DNA from: Desulfosporosinus nitroreducens | GTDB taxonomy: Bacteria; Bacillota; Desulfitobacteriia; Desulfitobacteriales; Desulfitobacteriaceae | Assembly: GCF_023897015.1 (NCBI RefSeq) | Contig: NZ_JAMHFY010000005.1 | Location: forward strand, 1-64,000 | Length of the DNA: 64,000 nucleotides | Direction: 5' to 3' | In this document: piece by piece, positions 34,360 through 42,722 of the stretch | Numbering within the stretch: position 1 is the first letter of the stretch | How the letters are laid out: every line of letters starts with the position of its first letter | Program-made: the position numbers and the translations under genes | Notes under the pieces: model-generated | Seen by the model: only the letters and a program-made list of their open reading frames with translations | What the model was told of the DNA's origin: nothing | Database searches by the model: none

Positions 34360-35517
34360 ATGTCCAATGTTATCCGTGTCCTTGCCTTAAGTTTACTCGC
34401 CCTCGGTATGTTTATCTATCCGCAAGAAGTACTTAGTTCTGCCGGCGGAGGATTGACCCTATGGTGGCGATTCGTCCTCCCTGCCTTGCTCCCTTTTTTT
34501 ATACTTTCTGAACTCCTGATGGCTTCGGGATTTGTTCATTTTCTGGGCGTTCTTCTGGAATCGTTTATGCGTCCAGTCTTTCGCCTTCCTGGTAAAGCAG
34601 CCTTTGTTGTGGCCATGGGCTATACTTCGGGATTTCCTATGGGAGCAGTGCTCACCGCCAGACTTCGCAATGACGGAGAAATAACTCGCGAGGAAGGGGA
34701 ACGTCTCTTAGCCTTCACGAATAACCCCAGCCCTGGATTTATGTTTGGTGCTGTAGCCTCCGGCATGCTTGGGAAGCCAACACTGGGAATACTATTAGCT
34801 GGCTCTGTCTATCTAGCTAACTTAATTGTTGGGTTTTTGTTTCGATTTTATCGGGTAACTCCTGGACCCCAACACACTGCCTCATTCCCTTCAATTAAAC
34901 GGGCATGGCAGGAAATGAAAAATGCCCAGACCCGAGATAAGCGCACGTTTGGGCAAGTCCTAGGAGATGCCATTAGGCAGAGTACAAACACAGTTCTTAT
35001 GGTAGCTGGATTTATGGCTATTTTTTCGGTAATCCTTCGACTTTTAAACCTCTGGCACATTACCTTAATATTAGCAAGTTTAAGCCATAGTATTATTCGA
35101 ATCATTGAAATTCCTGTTCTTCAAGCCTTTTTTAATGGTCTTTTTGAAATGACGCTAGGCTGTCAGGAAGCAATACAAGCCCTTTCCATGCTCGATCAGC
35201 AAGTAGCCCTCCTCGCTCTCCTCATGGGCTGGGGTGGACTTTCCGTCTTCGCTCAAGTCGCTGGATTAATTAGCGGTACAGATTTGCGTTTCTCCTCATT
35301 CCTGATAGCAAGAGTTCTTCATGCACTTATTGCACTCGGACTGAGCCGACTCTTCCTCCAAGTTGCTGAGGTACCCGCCTGGACCATGCCTGTCCGAATT
35401 GCTGACCCCTCCGTGTTTTTCTGGAATACTTGGCACATAAGTTCTCTTGTGTTTATGGGGTGCATGTCTGTTCTTGCCATCCTTGCTTTTGTTGGAGTTC
35501 GCAGATCAAGAACCTAA
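34360..35517 (+). CDS. ylbJ: Sporulation integral membrane protein YlbJ
   Basis: This 385-residue polytopic protein has about eight to nine hydrophobic segments of the nucleoside-recognition/gate type. It contains YTSGFPMGAVLTARLRNDGEI and FTNNPSPGFMFGAVASGMLG, characteristic of YlbJ. In Bacillus the gene is expressed in the mother cell under sigma-E and is needed for spore cortex formation; that role is carried over by homology. It is one of the few plus-strand genes. I did not find a convincing sigma-E promoter in the 72-bp gap. Confidence 0.92.
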   Translation: MSNVIRVLALSLLALGMFIYPQEVLSSAGGGLTLWWRFVLPALLPFFILSELLMASGFVHFLGVLLESFMRPVFRLPGKAAFVVAMGYTSGFPMGAVLTARLRNDGEITREEGERLLAFTNNPSPGFMFGAVASGMLGKPTLGILLAGSVYLANLIVGFLFRFYRVTPGPQHTASFPSIKRAWQEMKNAQTRDKRTFGQVLGDAIRQSTNTVLMVAGFMAIFSVILRLLNLWHITLILASLSHSIIRIIEIPVLQAFFNGLFEMTLGCQEAIQALSMLDQQVALLALLMGWGGLSVFAQVAGLISGTDLRFSSFLIARVLHALIALGLSRLFLQVAEVPAWTMPVRIADPSVFFWNTWHISSLVFMGCMSVLAILAFVGVRRSRT

Positions 35518-35524
35518 TACAAGG

Positions 35525-35549
35525 AAAAAAGAGTGAGATTTACTCACTC
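35525..35549 (-). terminator. Terminator of the rsmD/coiled-coil unit, overlapping the stop codon
   Basis: GAGTGAG and CTCACTC pair around a 5-nt loop and are followed on the minus strand by TTTTTT. The stem includes the stop codon of the coiled-coil gene at 35540-35542. It sits between convergent ylbJ and that gene. Confidence 0.85.
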
Positions 35550-36034
35550 TCCTCAATTTCAGACTTTCCCATTCGCTCTTCTTTGGCTAATCCCTTTAAT
35601 TCTTCTCGATTTTTACGTAAGGATTGAAGAGTTTCATACAAGCTCTGCTCTACATGTTTTAGCATTTCATCAGCGTATTGAACCGCCCCAGTTTTTACTT
35701 CACGCGCAAAAGTTTGTGCTTGTCTAACTATATCTTCACCATAGTCTTGAGCCTGCTTTACCACTTCATTTTCCAAGGCCATCTTATCAACATATGTTTT
35801 CCCTTGATCCAGAAGTTTCTGTGCTTCTGCCTGAGCTTCATCTAAAATACGTTGACGTTCTTTTAAAACCCATTTAGCATTTGTAATTTCTTCAGGTAAG
35901 GCCGCACGCACACGATCCAGTAATTCAAAAATTACTGCATCATCCACTAAAACCTTTCCCGTCATCGGAATCTTAGTTCCATGATCAACAATTTCTTCCA
36001 CTTCATTAATTAAACTCTGAATATCACTTTCCAC
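35540..36034 (-). CDS. Conserved coiled-coil protein (ATP synthase b-subunit-like/SepIVA-like), function unknown
   Basis: This 164-residue soluble protein is mainly charged helix. After LINEVEEIVDHGTKIPMTGKVLVDDAVIFELLDRVRAALPEE-type N-terminus, residues about 55-150 form a coiled coil rich in Ala, Glu and Lys. Similar proteins occur next to rsmD/coaD in many Clostridia and are annotated as ATPase-like or DivIVA/SepIVA-like. I can support only a structural role as inference. It follows rsmD by 17 bp and ends within a terminator. Confidence 0.75.
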   Translation of the reverse strand: MESDIQSLINEVEEIVDHGTKIPMTGKVLVDDAVIFELLDRVRAALPEEITNAKWVLKERQRILDEAQAEAQKLLDQGKTYVDKMALENEVVKQAQDYGEDIVRQAQTFAREVKTGAVQYADEMLKHVEQSLYETLQSLRKNREELKGLAKEERMGKSEIEESE

Positions 36035-36051
36035 TTATATCCTCTCCCTCG

Positions 36052-36603
36052 TCATACATCCATTCTCTGTAGGTACCATATTTTTGTGTCACCGTATTCC
36101 GCTGTTTTACGAATTTCAAACGGATAAAGGTCATCCGTTAACTTTTCGTCTTTAGCCGTCTCAGCGATGATAACTCCATCAGCCGATAAATAAGAGTATT
36201 CCTTCAAGGATTGGAGAACCTTTGGAATAAGTTCCTGTCGATAAGGAGGGTCTAGAAAAATAAGATTAAAAACTTCATCTGGATATCTATGTATGAACTT
36301 GAAAGCATCCATTAAAAGAAGTTTGGACTTCTGGCTAACCCCTACTTGTTCGAGATTTTTCCGTATAACTTGATACGCATCATAGTTTTTTTCCACCAGC
36401 ACTGCCTCACTCGAGCCACGGGAAAGGGCTTCAATCGCCAAGTTTCCTGTTCCGGCGAAAAGGTCTAACACACGAGAATTCAATACCTTGTCTCCTAAAA
36501 CGCTAAAAATAGCACCCTTCACTTTATCTGAGGTCGGGCGCGTATGTAATCCTTCTACCGCCTTAAGTTGTCGTCCACGCATTTCTCCTGCAATAATCCG
36601 CAT
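36052..36603 (-). CDS. rsmD: 16S rRNA (guanine966-N2)-methyltransferase
   Basis: This SAM-dependent enzyme methylates G966 of 16S rRNA. The 183-residue protein begins MRIIAGEMRGRQLKA, has the SAM loop LDLFAGTGNLAIEALSRG and the catalytic LIFLDPPY motif. The ATG at 36601-36603 is chosen because GGAGGG lies just before it; the upstream in-frame TTG sits within that site. coaD, its usual partner, is not next to it here. Confidence 0.94.
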   Translation of the reverse strand: MRIIAGEMRGRQLKAVEGLHTRPTSDKVKGAIFSVLGDKVLNSRVLDLFAGTGNLAIEALSRGSSEAVLVEKNYDAYQVIRKNLEQVGVSQKSKLLLMDAFKFIHRYPDEVFNLIFLDPPYRQELIPKVLQSLKEYSYLSADGVIIAETAKDEKLTDDLYPFEIRKTAEYGDTKIWYLQRMDV

Positions 36604-36869
36604 AAAGCCCTCCAAGCTACATTATAGCAGTTATAAATTTTAACTGCTACAAAGACTTGCAATATAATTTGATTTTCGTATATCTGGCGTTTTTTCTCCA
36701 AAAAACATGAATCCCTTATATCAGTTTTATTTTCCAGTGACTAAGTTCGGTAAGACTCATCGGATAATCAAACCCTTTATGGCCTAAATCGCATATAAGA
36801 AATCATTATTTTAATGCTCTGTAATCTATAGTATACCACAAGAAAAGCCTAAATTCCCCGTATATCGTT
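36604..36869. other. AT-rich gap upstream of gpr and rsmD
   Basis: This is the first part of the 467-bp gap between divergent rsmD and gpr. I see no gene. It must contain the rsmD promoter; a palindrome near 36624-36649 (AGCAGTTATAAATT/AATTTTAACTGCT) is the only notable structure. Confidence 0.4.
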
Positions 36870-36899
36870 GCATATCGTTTTACTTTTTGTCACATACTA
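36870..36899 (+). promoter_or_regulatory. Sigma-G-type promoter upstream of gpr
   Basis: GCATA, 18 bp, then CATACTA matches the forespore sigma-G consensus (GHATR, 18, CATAHTA) at every position. It lies about 170 bp before gpr, a gene read by sigma-F/sigma-G in Bacillus. Confidence 0.8.
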
Positions 36900-36976
36900 A
36901 ACTTGGCAAATGATGCTTCTTGAAAATCATTATTATGCCCTTCCCCCATCCAACTCTTCCTTCGTTTTCCTCTGTT

Positions 36977-37011
36977 CACTGGGTGCTAATTCTAGCCCCA
37001 GTGACTTTTTT
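36977..37011 (+). terminator. Terminator-like hairpin between the sigma-G promoter and gpr
   Basis: CACTGGG-T-GCTA pairs with TAGC-CCCAGTG (11 bp, one bulge) around an ATTC loop and is followed by ACTTTTTT on the plus strand. It sits between the predicted promoter and the gpr ATG, and no plus-strand gene lies before it. Confidence 0.75.
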
Positions 37012-37070
37012 AAAATCCATTATTATTGACACTGCTTATCTACAAATGCGTTTAAAGGAGTAAACAAACC

Positions 37071-38057
37071 ATGAAGAAATCGGAACTTTATCAACATCTC
37101 AATGTACAACTAGATCTGGCGGTTGAAGCACATCAGCTCCTGCGAGGAGAAAGCGGGGAAGAAATCCCTGGTGTATTAATGAATGAACAAGAACTCGAAC
37201 ATGCCAAAGTCACTATTATCACAGTTGAAAGCGACGAAGGAGTCGAGGCAATAGGAAAACCGAAAGGACACTACATCACCATTGATGCTCCTGAAATTCG
37301 TACTAATAATTATGTTGTTCATGAGGATATTACTCATGTCCTGGCAGACAGATTAATCGAACTAATGAACCTTAAGGAAGACGCCAGCATTTTGATCGTC
37401 GGATTAGGTAACTGGAATGCCACCCCCGATGCTCTGGGACCTCAAGTCATTGACAAAACAATGGTGACTCGCCACCTCTACCAACTCTCACCTGACGAAT
37501 TAAAAGGGCACCTGCGAAAAATCAGTGCCATTGCACCAGGGGTATTGGGACTTACCGGAATTGAAACCGCTGAGATCATACGTGGTCTTGTAGAACACGT
37601 CAAGCCGGATTTGGTAATTGCTATTGATGCTTTGGCAGCTAGCTCTTTAGAACGTATTGGAACAAGCATTCAACTTGCTGATACTGGCATTCATCCGGGC
37701 TCAGGCGTTGGAAACCGAAGAGCTGGGATTACTGAAGAAACAATAGGGTGTAAAGTTATTGCCATTGGGCTTCCGACAGTTGTCAACGCTGGTGTCATTG
37801 CCCACGATGTTGTTGAAGGTGTGTTTAAGGAATTTGTCACCAGCCCTAAACTATATCAACTTTATAAGGGCATAAAACCCGAAGTATTTAATCAAATCAT
37901 TGATGATGTGCTTTCTCCGTTCCAAGGAAATTTGATGGTTACACCTAAAGAAATTGACTCTTTAATAAAAACCGTCGCAAAAATAATTGCAGGTGCTTTG
38001 GCTATCAGCCTGCATCCGGGAATTGATCGGGAAGACTATGAGAGGTATTTACAGTAG
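37071..38057 (+). CDS. gpr: Germination protease GPR
   Basis: This spore-specific aspartic-type endopeptidase degrades small acid-soluble spore proteins during germination. The 328-residue protein contains VGLGNWNATPDALGPQV, APGVLGLTGIETAEI and IDALAASSLERIGTSIQL, the family's conserved blocks with the catalytic aspartates, and ends SLHPGIDREDYERYL. Made as a zymogen, it would lose a short N-terminal peptide. AAAGGAG precedes the ATG. A sigma-G promoter followed by a terminator-like hairpin lies upstream, and a convergent SASP-like gene lies downstream. Confidence 0.95.
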   Translation: MKKSELYQHLNVQLDLAVEAHQLLRGESGEEIPGVLMNEQELEHAKVTIITVESDEGVEAIGKPKGHYITIDAPEIRTNNYVVHEDITHVLADRLIELMNLKEDASILIVGLGNWNATPDALGPQVIDKTMVTRHLYQLSPDELKGHLRKISAIAPGVLGLTGIETAEIIRGLVEHVKPDLVIAIDALAASSLERIGTSIQLADTGIHPGSGVGNRRAGITEETIGCKVIAIGLPTVVNAGVIAHDVVEGVFKEFVTSPKLYQLYKGIKPEVFNQIIDDVLSPFQGNLMVTPKEIDSLIKTVAKIIAGALAISLHPGIDREDYERYLQ

Positions 38058-38071
38058 ATTGGGGGAATGGA

Positions 38072-38213
38072 ATGGGTTGCGACGAGGGCAAGGGATGGGT
38101 GAATGCAAATGGAATTGCTCGTTTACCAAGGCTTCAAGATGTGTTTCTTTGGGGTTGGCCTGATGGTTCTCTTTGCAATTTCATTTCATTCTTAGGATGG
38201 GTTGCGACGAGGG
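38072..38213 (+). repeat. Pair of 17-bp direct repeats downstream of gpr
   Basis: ATGGGTTGCGACGAGGG occurs at 38072-38088 and again at 38197-38213, 125 bp apart. The intervening sequence has no recognised feature. Confidence 0.7.
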
Positions 38214-38246
38214 ACGGAACGGGAACGAGATATGTTAAGTAAGGTT

Positions 38247-38282
38247 GGAAAAGGGCCAGGTTTTTTAACCTGACCCTTTTCC
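38247..38282 (+). terminator. Hairpin between convergent gpr and SASP-like gene
   Basis: GGAAAAGGG-CCAGGTT pairs with AACCTG-CCCTTTTCC around a T-rich loop. It lies between the gpr stop and the SASP-like stop. A T run after the stem is lacking, so strength is uncertain; it could serve both strands. Confidence 0.6.
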
Positions 38283-38289
38283 TTATGGA

Positions 38290-38418
38290 TTATTGTTGTG
38301 GGGAATTAGGAAAACTTTTGTGTTTCCGATTTGCAATCCCAATCTCTTGAGCAACCTCATACTTGAACTTCTCTAATTCGGGTGTCAGTTGAACCATAGG
38401 TTTAGTTGACTTAGCCAA
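38290..38418 (-). CDS. Very small alpha/beta-type SASP-like protein, TTG start
   Basis: A 42-residue frame starts at TTG 38416-38418 with AGGAGGGG 7 nt upstream. It reads MAKSTKPMVQLTPELEKFKY and continues EVAQEIGIANRKHKSF. The KYEVAQEIGI stretch resembles the KYEIASEFGV segment of alpha/beta small acid-soluble spore proteins, which contains the GPR cleavage site. The second conserved half of SASPs (SRxNGxVGG) is missing, so this is a minimal, truncated or divergent member. Its placement next to gpr supports a spore role. Alternative: an unrelated small conserved clostridial protein. Confidence 0.6.
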   Translation of the reverse strand: MAKSTKPMVQLTPELEKFKYEVAQEIGIANRKHKSFPNSPQQ

Positions 38419-38450
38419 AGCTTAACCCCTCCTTAGATTTCATTTTTAAA

Positions 38451-38476
38451 GACAGCGGACCTGCTTCGCCGCTGTC
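38451..38476 (-). terminator. Hairpin in the leader of the SASP-like gene
   Basis: GACAGCGG and CCGCTGTC form a perfect 8-bp stem with a 10-nt loop, followed on the minus strand by TTTAAAAAT. It may end the AAA-ATPase transcript or structure the leader of the small gene 33 bp downstream. Confidence 0.55.
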
Positions 38477-38510
38477 TCGCCTAGTAAGTTTCCTTCTTTC
38501 AGTCTGATCT

Positions 38511-38540
38511 TATTATTCGACTATTTGATAAAGATCATAC
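38511..38540 (-). promoter_or_regulatory. Candidate sigma-G promoter of the SASP-like gene
   Basis: On the minus strand GTATG, 18 bp, then AATAATA matches eleven of twelve positions of the sigma-G consensus. It lies between the AAA-ATPase stop and the SASP-like gene. Confidence 0.5.
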
Positions 38541-38567
38541 TCGGAAATTCTTCCCAAATATAATACT

Positions 38568-39326
38568 TTATTCCATGAGAATGTCTAGCATTTTCTGGGT
38601 ATTGTTAATAAAGGCACGCATTATTTGATAATGTTCAGTGCCTTCATACTCAACAATTTTAAATCCCTCTTGAATCTCATATATTCGTGCCTGAGGGTAA
38701 GCCATAATGATTGGAGAATGCGTAGCAATAATAAATTGGGAACCTTGTTGAACCAATTCATGTATTCTCACAATCATCGACATTTGTCTTGAAGGGGATA
38801 AAGCGGCTTCTGGTTCATCCAGAATATATAGCCCTTTCCCTCTGAATTTATTTTGGAAAACTGCAAAGAAGGACTCTCCATGTGATTGTTCATGAAGAGA
38901 TTGCCCCCCATAGGAGTCGATCAAAGGTGGTCCAAATGAGGGTTCAGAATCCAATTTATCGATATTTGTCGCTAAATTATAAAAGCTTTCAGCTCGTAAG
39001 AAAAAGCCATCTTCTGGTTTTTTTAATCCTTTGATTAGCTTAATATATCTATTCAAGTCGGAATGAGTAGCTCTCGATGAAAAATTGAAGTTCTTAGTTC
39101 CCCCTTCAGCATTAAAGCCATAGGCAACTGCAATTGATTCCAATACAGTTGACTTCCCTGAACCATTTTCGCCAACAATAAATGTTACTTGGGGATGAAA
39201 TGACAGTGATTCTAAATTCTTGATAGCCGCTAAATTAAAAGGGTATTTGGCAAATGAGGGAACGGTATCTCTATTTAATTCAACAGATCTTATGAATTGA
39301 TCTGATCTTTTTGCTCCCATCTCCAA
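38568..39326 (-). CDS. Stand-alone AAA/ABC-type ATPase, function unknown
   Basis: This 252-residue protein has one ABC-like nucleotide-binding fold: Walker A VGENGSGKST near residue 52, a signature-like SHGESFF, Walker B GLYILDEPEAALSP and a switch histidine in ATHSPIIMAYP. No transport or sensor domain is attached. It resembles the predicted ATPases often found singly in Firmicutes and sometimes in defence loci, but no partner gene is present. It follows recG by 6 bp, so it is probably co-transcribed with recG and sdaAB/AA. Confidence 0.75.
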   Translation of the reverse strand: MEMGAKRSDQFIRSVELNRDTVPSFAKYPFNLAAIKNLESLSFHPQVTFIVGENGSGKSTVLESIAVAYGFNAEGGTKNFNFSSRATHSDLNRYIKLIKGLKKPEDGFFLRAESFYNLATNIDKLDSEPSFGPPLIDSYGGQSLHEQSHGESFFAVFQNKFRGKGLYILDEPEAALSPSRQMSMIVRIHELVQQGSQFIIATHSPIIMAYPQARIYEIQEGFKIVEYEGTEHYQIMRAFINNTQKMLDILME

Positions 39327-39332
39327 GACCTC

Positions 39333-41846
39333 CTAATGCACCCCTATATCCTCCGGTGGAAATCTTTTCAGTACTTCTTTGAAAAGCAGTTCAAATCTTT
39401 CAGGATTTTGCAAGGCCTTTTGGGCCATCTCATAAGCCTTTTCCACTAGATGTCCGTCTCGCGAAAGATCAGCAAGGCGTAATTCGGCTATGCCATGCTG
39501 TCTAGTCCCTAATAACTCCCCTGTTCCACGCAGGCGCATATCTTCTTCCGCTATTTTAAATCCATCTTCGGTTTGGCATAAAATATCCAAACGGCGACTG
39601 TCTTTGTTTCCCGCCAACAAAAAGCAATAAGATTGCTCACTCCCCCGTCCAACACGTCCTCTCAGTTGATGTAACTGGGCAAGGCCGAATCGTTCTGCAG
39701 ATTCTATTACCATAACTGAGGCATTTGGAACATTCACTCCAACTTCCACCACAGTTGTGGCAACCAAAATATCAATATCTCCTGAATTAAAGGTCTTCAT
39801 AATTTCTTCTTTTTCAGCGCCCTTCATTTTACCATGCAAAAGGGCGATGCGATGGTCCGGAAATCTCACTTGTAAATCTGTTGTTCTCTGTGTCGCGGAA
39901 ATGAGATCGAGGGTTTCTGATTCGTCTACCAATGGACAGACTACATAAATTTGCCTTCCTAGATTGATTTGCTCGTCTAGGAATTTCTCCATTTTTGGAC
40001 GGGAACGTTCTGATAATTTACGGGTAATGATCGACTTTCTGCCCACTGGCATCTCATCAAGCACCGAGAGCTGCAAATCTCCATAAAGCGTTAAGGCCAA
40101 GGTTCTTGGTATGGGTGTGGCAGTAAGAACTAAAACGTGAGGACTCTCACCTTTGCTCTGAAGCATTGTACGTTGTCGTACGCCAAAGCGATGTTGTTCA
40201 TCTGTTACCGCAAGACCCAGGGCCTTAAACACGACCGTTTCTTGGATAAGGGCATGAGTTCCTACCACGACTTGCGCCTGACCATTTTCAATCATTGCAA
40301 GTGTACTCTCTCTTGACCCTTTATTCTGACTGCCAAGCAAACAAACTACGCTGATCCCCAAAGGAGTGAACACTTTCTCAAGCGATTGAAAATGCTGTAA
40401 TGCTAGTATTTCCGTTGGGGCCATCATAGCCCCTTGATACCCTGAACCTACCGCGCGTAACAGAGCCGCCATGGCAACCGCCGTCTTACCAGACCCAACA
40501 TCCCCTTGGACCAAGCGAGCCATCCCTTGCGGTTTAGCTAAATCTTGGAATATTTCTCGAATAACACGTTGCTGAGCTGTAGTCAGTTGAAAAGGCAAAG
40601 CTTTATAAAATCTCGTGATCAACTCTTCTCCGTCTAACAAAGGAGGGCTTCCCTGCCTTACCATTCCTTGGCGAAGTCGAGCCACTGCTAATTGCAAAAA
40701 GAGAACCTCTTCCCATACCAATCGATCCCTTGCTTGGGAGAGACTGGCATAATTCTTCGGGAAATGAATCTCCCGATGGGCTAAAGGCCGCTCCATCCAC
40801 TGTCTTAAGACTTCTTGAGGCAAGATTTCCGGAAATTCTTCCTCCACCCGCTCTAAAACACCTTGAATCAAGTTGCGTATTACTTTGGAGGATAAGCGTG
40901 CCGTTTCTGAATAAACTGGCAAAATCGTTTGGGCATCTAAGTCAGAGACATCCGTAGGACTATTTACACCGGCCTTTTCAATATCCGTCACTAAAATTTC
41001 AGGTGTTTGTTGCTGCCAACGGACCTTTCCCGTAATTACTACTTGTGTTCCTACCGGATATTGTTTGAGGATAAATGGTTGGTTAAACCAAGTTGCGTGA
41101 ATGAAGCTTCCCGCTTGCTCGATACTTAACTTAACAACTTTCATCTTTCCGCTCGTCACATGCCCGGCTGCTACTTTTCCCTCTACTGTGGCCAACTCAC
41201 CATCTTTTAGCTCTGCTATCATGCGCTTGCGGCGATCTTCATACCGACGAGGATAATACTTTAGCAAGTCTATTATATTATGTATCCCAAGCAGTTCAAG
41301 CTGCCTGGCTCTTTCAGGACCAACCCCTTTAAGGAATTGTAAGGGCCTCGTTCGCAAAGACGTGCTTTTGCTTTTTGAACCTTTTGAGCCCTCAGGGGAA
41401 GGTTTAGGACTTTCTCTTTTTTCTTCAACACTCTGTTTTATTTGAAATTCAAATGTGTTTGTCTGTTCAGGGGGTATTTGAAGGTTGCCTTTCACGTCTG
41501 CTTTTCTATCGAATATTTCTTGTTTCTTAGGTATTCGCTCTTCTAGCGGTGATTGACTTTGCCCCAAAGCATCCTGAGCTTCAATCGTTATTTCTTGCAG
41601 GAAGCGTCGAAGTTCGGAAAAAGCCTCTCTACGACGGAGCGGATTCAGAGTTGGATAGTTCTGAGCCAACTTTCTCAACAAATCCATATCCTTTTGGGGA
41701 AACAGCTTCTCAAGTCTGGGGAGAATCCCCCGCAAAAAAGAATTAAATCCACCCAATACCCCTGCATTTGTAAAGCCCTGTCTTTCTTCTGCCAGAAGCG
41801 CCCTTTGGAAATTGTTTAAAACTAATTGAACCTCTGAAAGCTTCAT
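39333..41846 (-). CDS. recG: ATP-dependent DNA helicase RecG, N-terminally extended
   Basis: This helicase remodels stalled replication forks and Holliday junctions. The 837-residue protein has an extra N-terminal region of about 165 residues before the wedge domain (LQFLKGVGPERARQLELLGI), then Walker A GDVGSGKTAVA, the DEQH box VTDEQHRFGVRQR, TATPIPRT and QLRGRVGRG. The extension, partly low-complexity and charged, makes it longer than the usual ~680 residues. The ATG overlaps the sdaAA stop by 4 bp. Confidence 0.95.
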   Translation of the reverse strand: MKLSEVQLVLNNFQRALLAEERQGFTNAGVLGGFNSFLRGILPRLEKLFPQKDMDLLRKLAQNYPTLNPLRRREAFSELRRFLQEITIEAQDALGQSQSPLEERIPKKQEIFDRKADVKGNLQIPPEQTNTFEFQIKQSVEEKRESPKPSPEGSKGSKSKSTSLRTRPLQFLKGVGPERARQLELLGIHNIIDLLKYYPRRYEDRRKRMIAELKDGELATVEGKVAAGHVTSGKMKVVKLSIEQAGSFIHATWFNQPFILKQYPVGTQVVITGKVRWQQQTPEILVTDIEKAGVNSPTDVSDLDAQTILPVYSETARLSSKVIRNLIQGVLERVEEEFPEILPQEVLRQWMERPLAHREIHFPKNYASLSQARDRLVWEEVLFLQLAVARLRQGMVRQGSPPLLDGEELITRFYKALPFQLTTAQQRVIREIFQDLAKPQGMARLVQGDVGSGKTAVAMAALLRAVGSGYQGAMMAPTEILALQHFQSLEKVFTPLGISVVCLLGSQNKGSRESTLAMIENGQAQVVVGTHALIQETVVFKALGLAVTDEQHRFGVRQRTMLQSKGESPHVLVLTATPIPRTLALTLYGDLQLSVLDEMPVGRKSIITRKLSERSRPKMEKFLDEQINLGRQIYVVCPLVDESETLDLISATQRTTDLQVRFPDHRIALLHGKMKGAEKEEIMKTFNSGDIDILVATTVVEVGVNVPNASVMVIESAERFGLAQLHQLRGRVGRGSEQSYCFLLAGNKDSRRLDILCQTEDGFKIAEEDMRLRGTGELLGTRQHGIAELRLADLSRDGHLVEKAYEMAQKALQNPERFELLFKEVLKRFPPEDIGVH

Positions 41847-42706
41847 AGGAAATCAGCCTGAATCCGGCGGCCCGTTGGGGTAACTGCAAGGCCCCCTTGT
41901 GCTGTTTCCTTTAATGCACAGGGCATTTGTTTTCCAATCTGGCCCATTGTATCGATAACCTCATCAATCGGAATCGCACTCTTCACCCCAGAAAGCGCCA
42001 TTTCAGCCGCTGCTAGTGCTATCGCAGCTCCCGTAGCATTTCGTTTGACACAGGGAATTTCAACAAGTCCACCTACAGGGTCACAGACCAAACCTAGCAT
42101 TGATTTCATAGCAATCGCCGCAGCATCGGCCGCCTGTCTCGGAGATCCTCCGGCCAATTCCACTGCCGCCGCTGCAGCCATAGCCGCTGCAGATCCGATT
42201 TCGGCCTGACATCCGCCCTCAGCTCCAGAAACACTGGCTCGTTCAGTAAGGATCATTCCCAATCCCGCAGCCGTGAAGAGAGCAAGTATGAGGTCATGCT
42301 CTGAAACTTTACAGGTCTCCTCAACCGTGAATAAAACCGCTGGAAGCACTCCACAAGAACCTGCAGTCGGTGCAGCTACGATTTTACCCATACAAGCATT
42401 GACCTCAGCCACCGCAAGTGCCTTAGCAATGGCACCGCTTATTTGGTCACCGACCAGACTGGTGCCCTTTTTCCTGCGATCTTCGACTTTAGCCGCGTCG
42501 CCGCCTACCAACCCAGATAATGAACGTCGTTTCCCGATTAGCCCTGCTTCAACGGACTCCCTCATCACCATTAAGTTAGCGCTCATACGTTGGAATAGCC
42601 CTTGCTCCGTTTGTTCCAGTTCTTGGATCTGGTCTTGGAGTATAACTTCACTTAGTTTTATTCCTTTAGTTTCAGCCTCAATAACCCAATCTTCATAGGC
42701 TCGCAT
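41843..42706 (-). CDS. sdaAA: L-serine dehydratase, alpha subunit
   Basis: This subunit of the oxygen-sensitive [4Fe-4S] L-serine dehydratase converts L-serine to pyruvate and ammonia. The 287-residue protein carries APTAGSCGVLPAV, GAEGGCQAEIGSA and GLVCDPVGGLVEIPC, with the cluster cysteines. The ATG at 42704-42706 follows AGGAGG by 7 nt; a start ten codons earlier has no clear site. It follows sdaAB by 16 bp and overlaps recG, as in B. subtilis. Confidence 0.95.
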   Translation of the reverse strand: MRAYEDWVIEAETKGIKLSEVILQDQIQELEQTEQGLFQRMSANLMVMRESVEAGLIGKRRSLSGLVGGDAAKVEDRRKKGTSLVGDQISGAIAKALAVAEVNACMGKIVAAPTAGSCGVLPAVLFTVEETCKVSEHDLILALFTAAGLGMILTERASVSGAEGGCQAEIGSAAAMAAAAAVELAGGSPRQAADAAAIAMKSMLGLVCDPVGGLVEIPCVKRNATGAAIALAAAEMALSGVKSAIPIDEVIDTMGQIGKQMPCALKETAQGGLAVTPTGRRIQADFL

Positions 42707-42722
42707 TGAATTTCCTCCTAAA

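Noticed and set aside
38072-38242. 56-codon plus-strand frame after gpr
   Set aside because: It has a plausible GGGGG site, but the frame is built on a direct repeat, shows no recognisable family, and composition looks non-coding. It could be revisited if conserved elsewhere.
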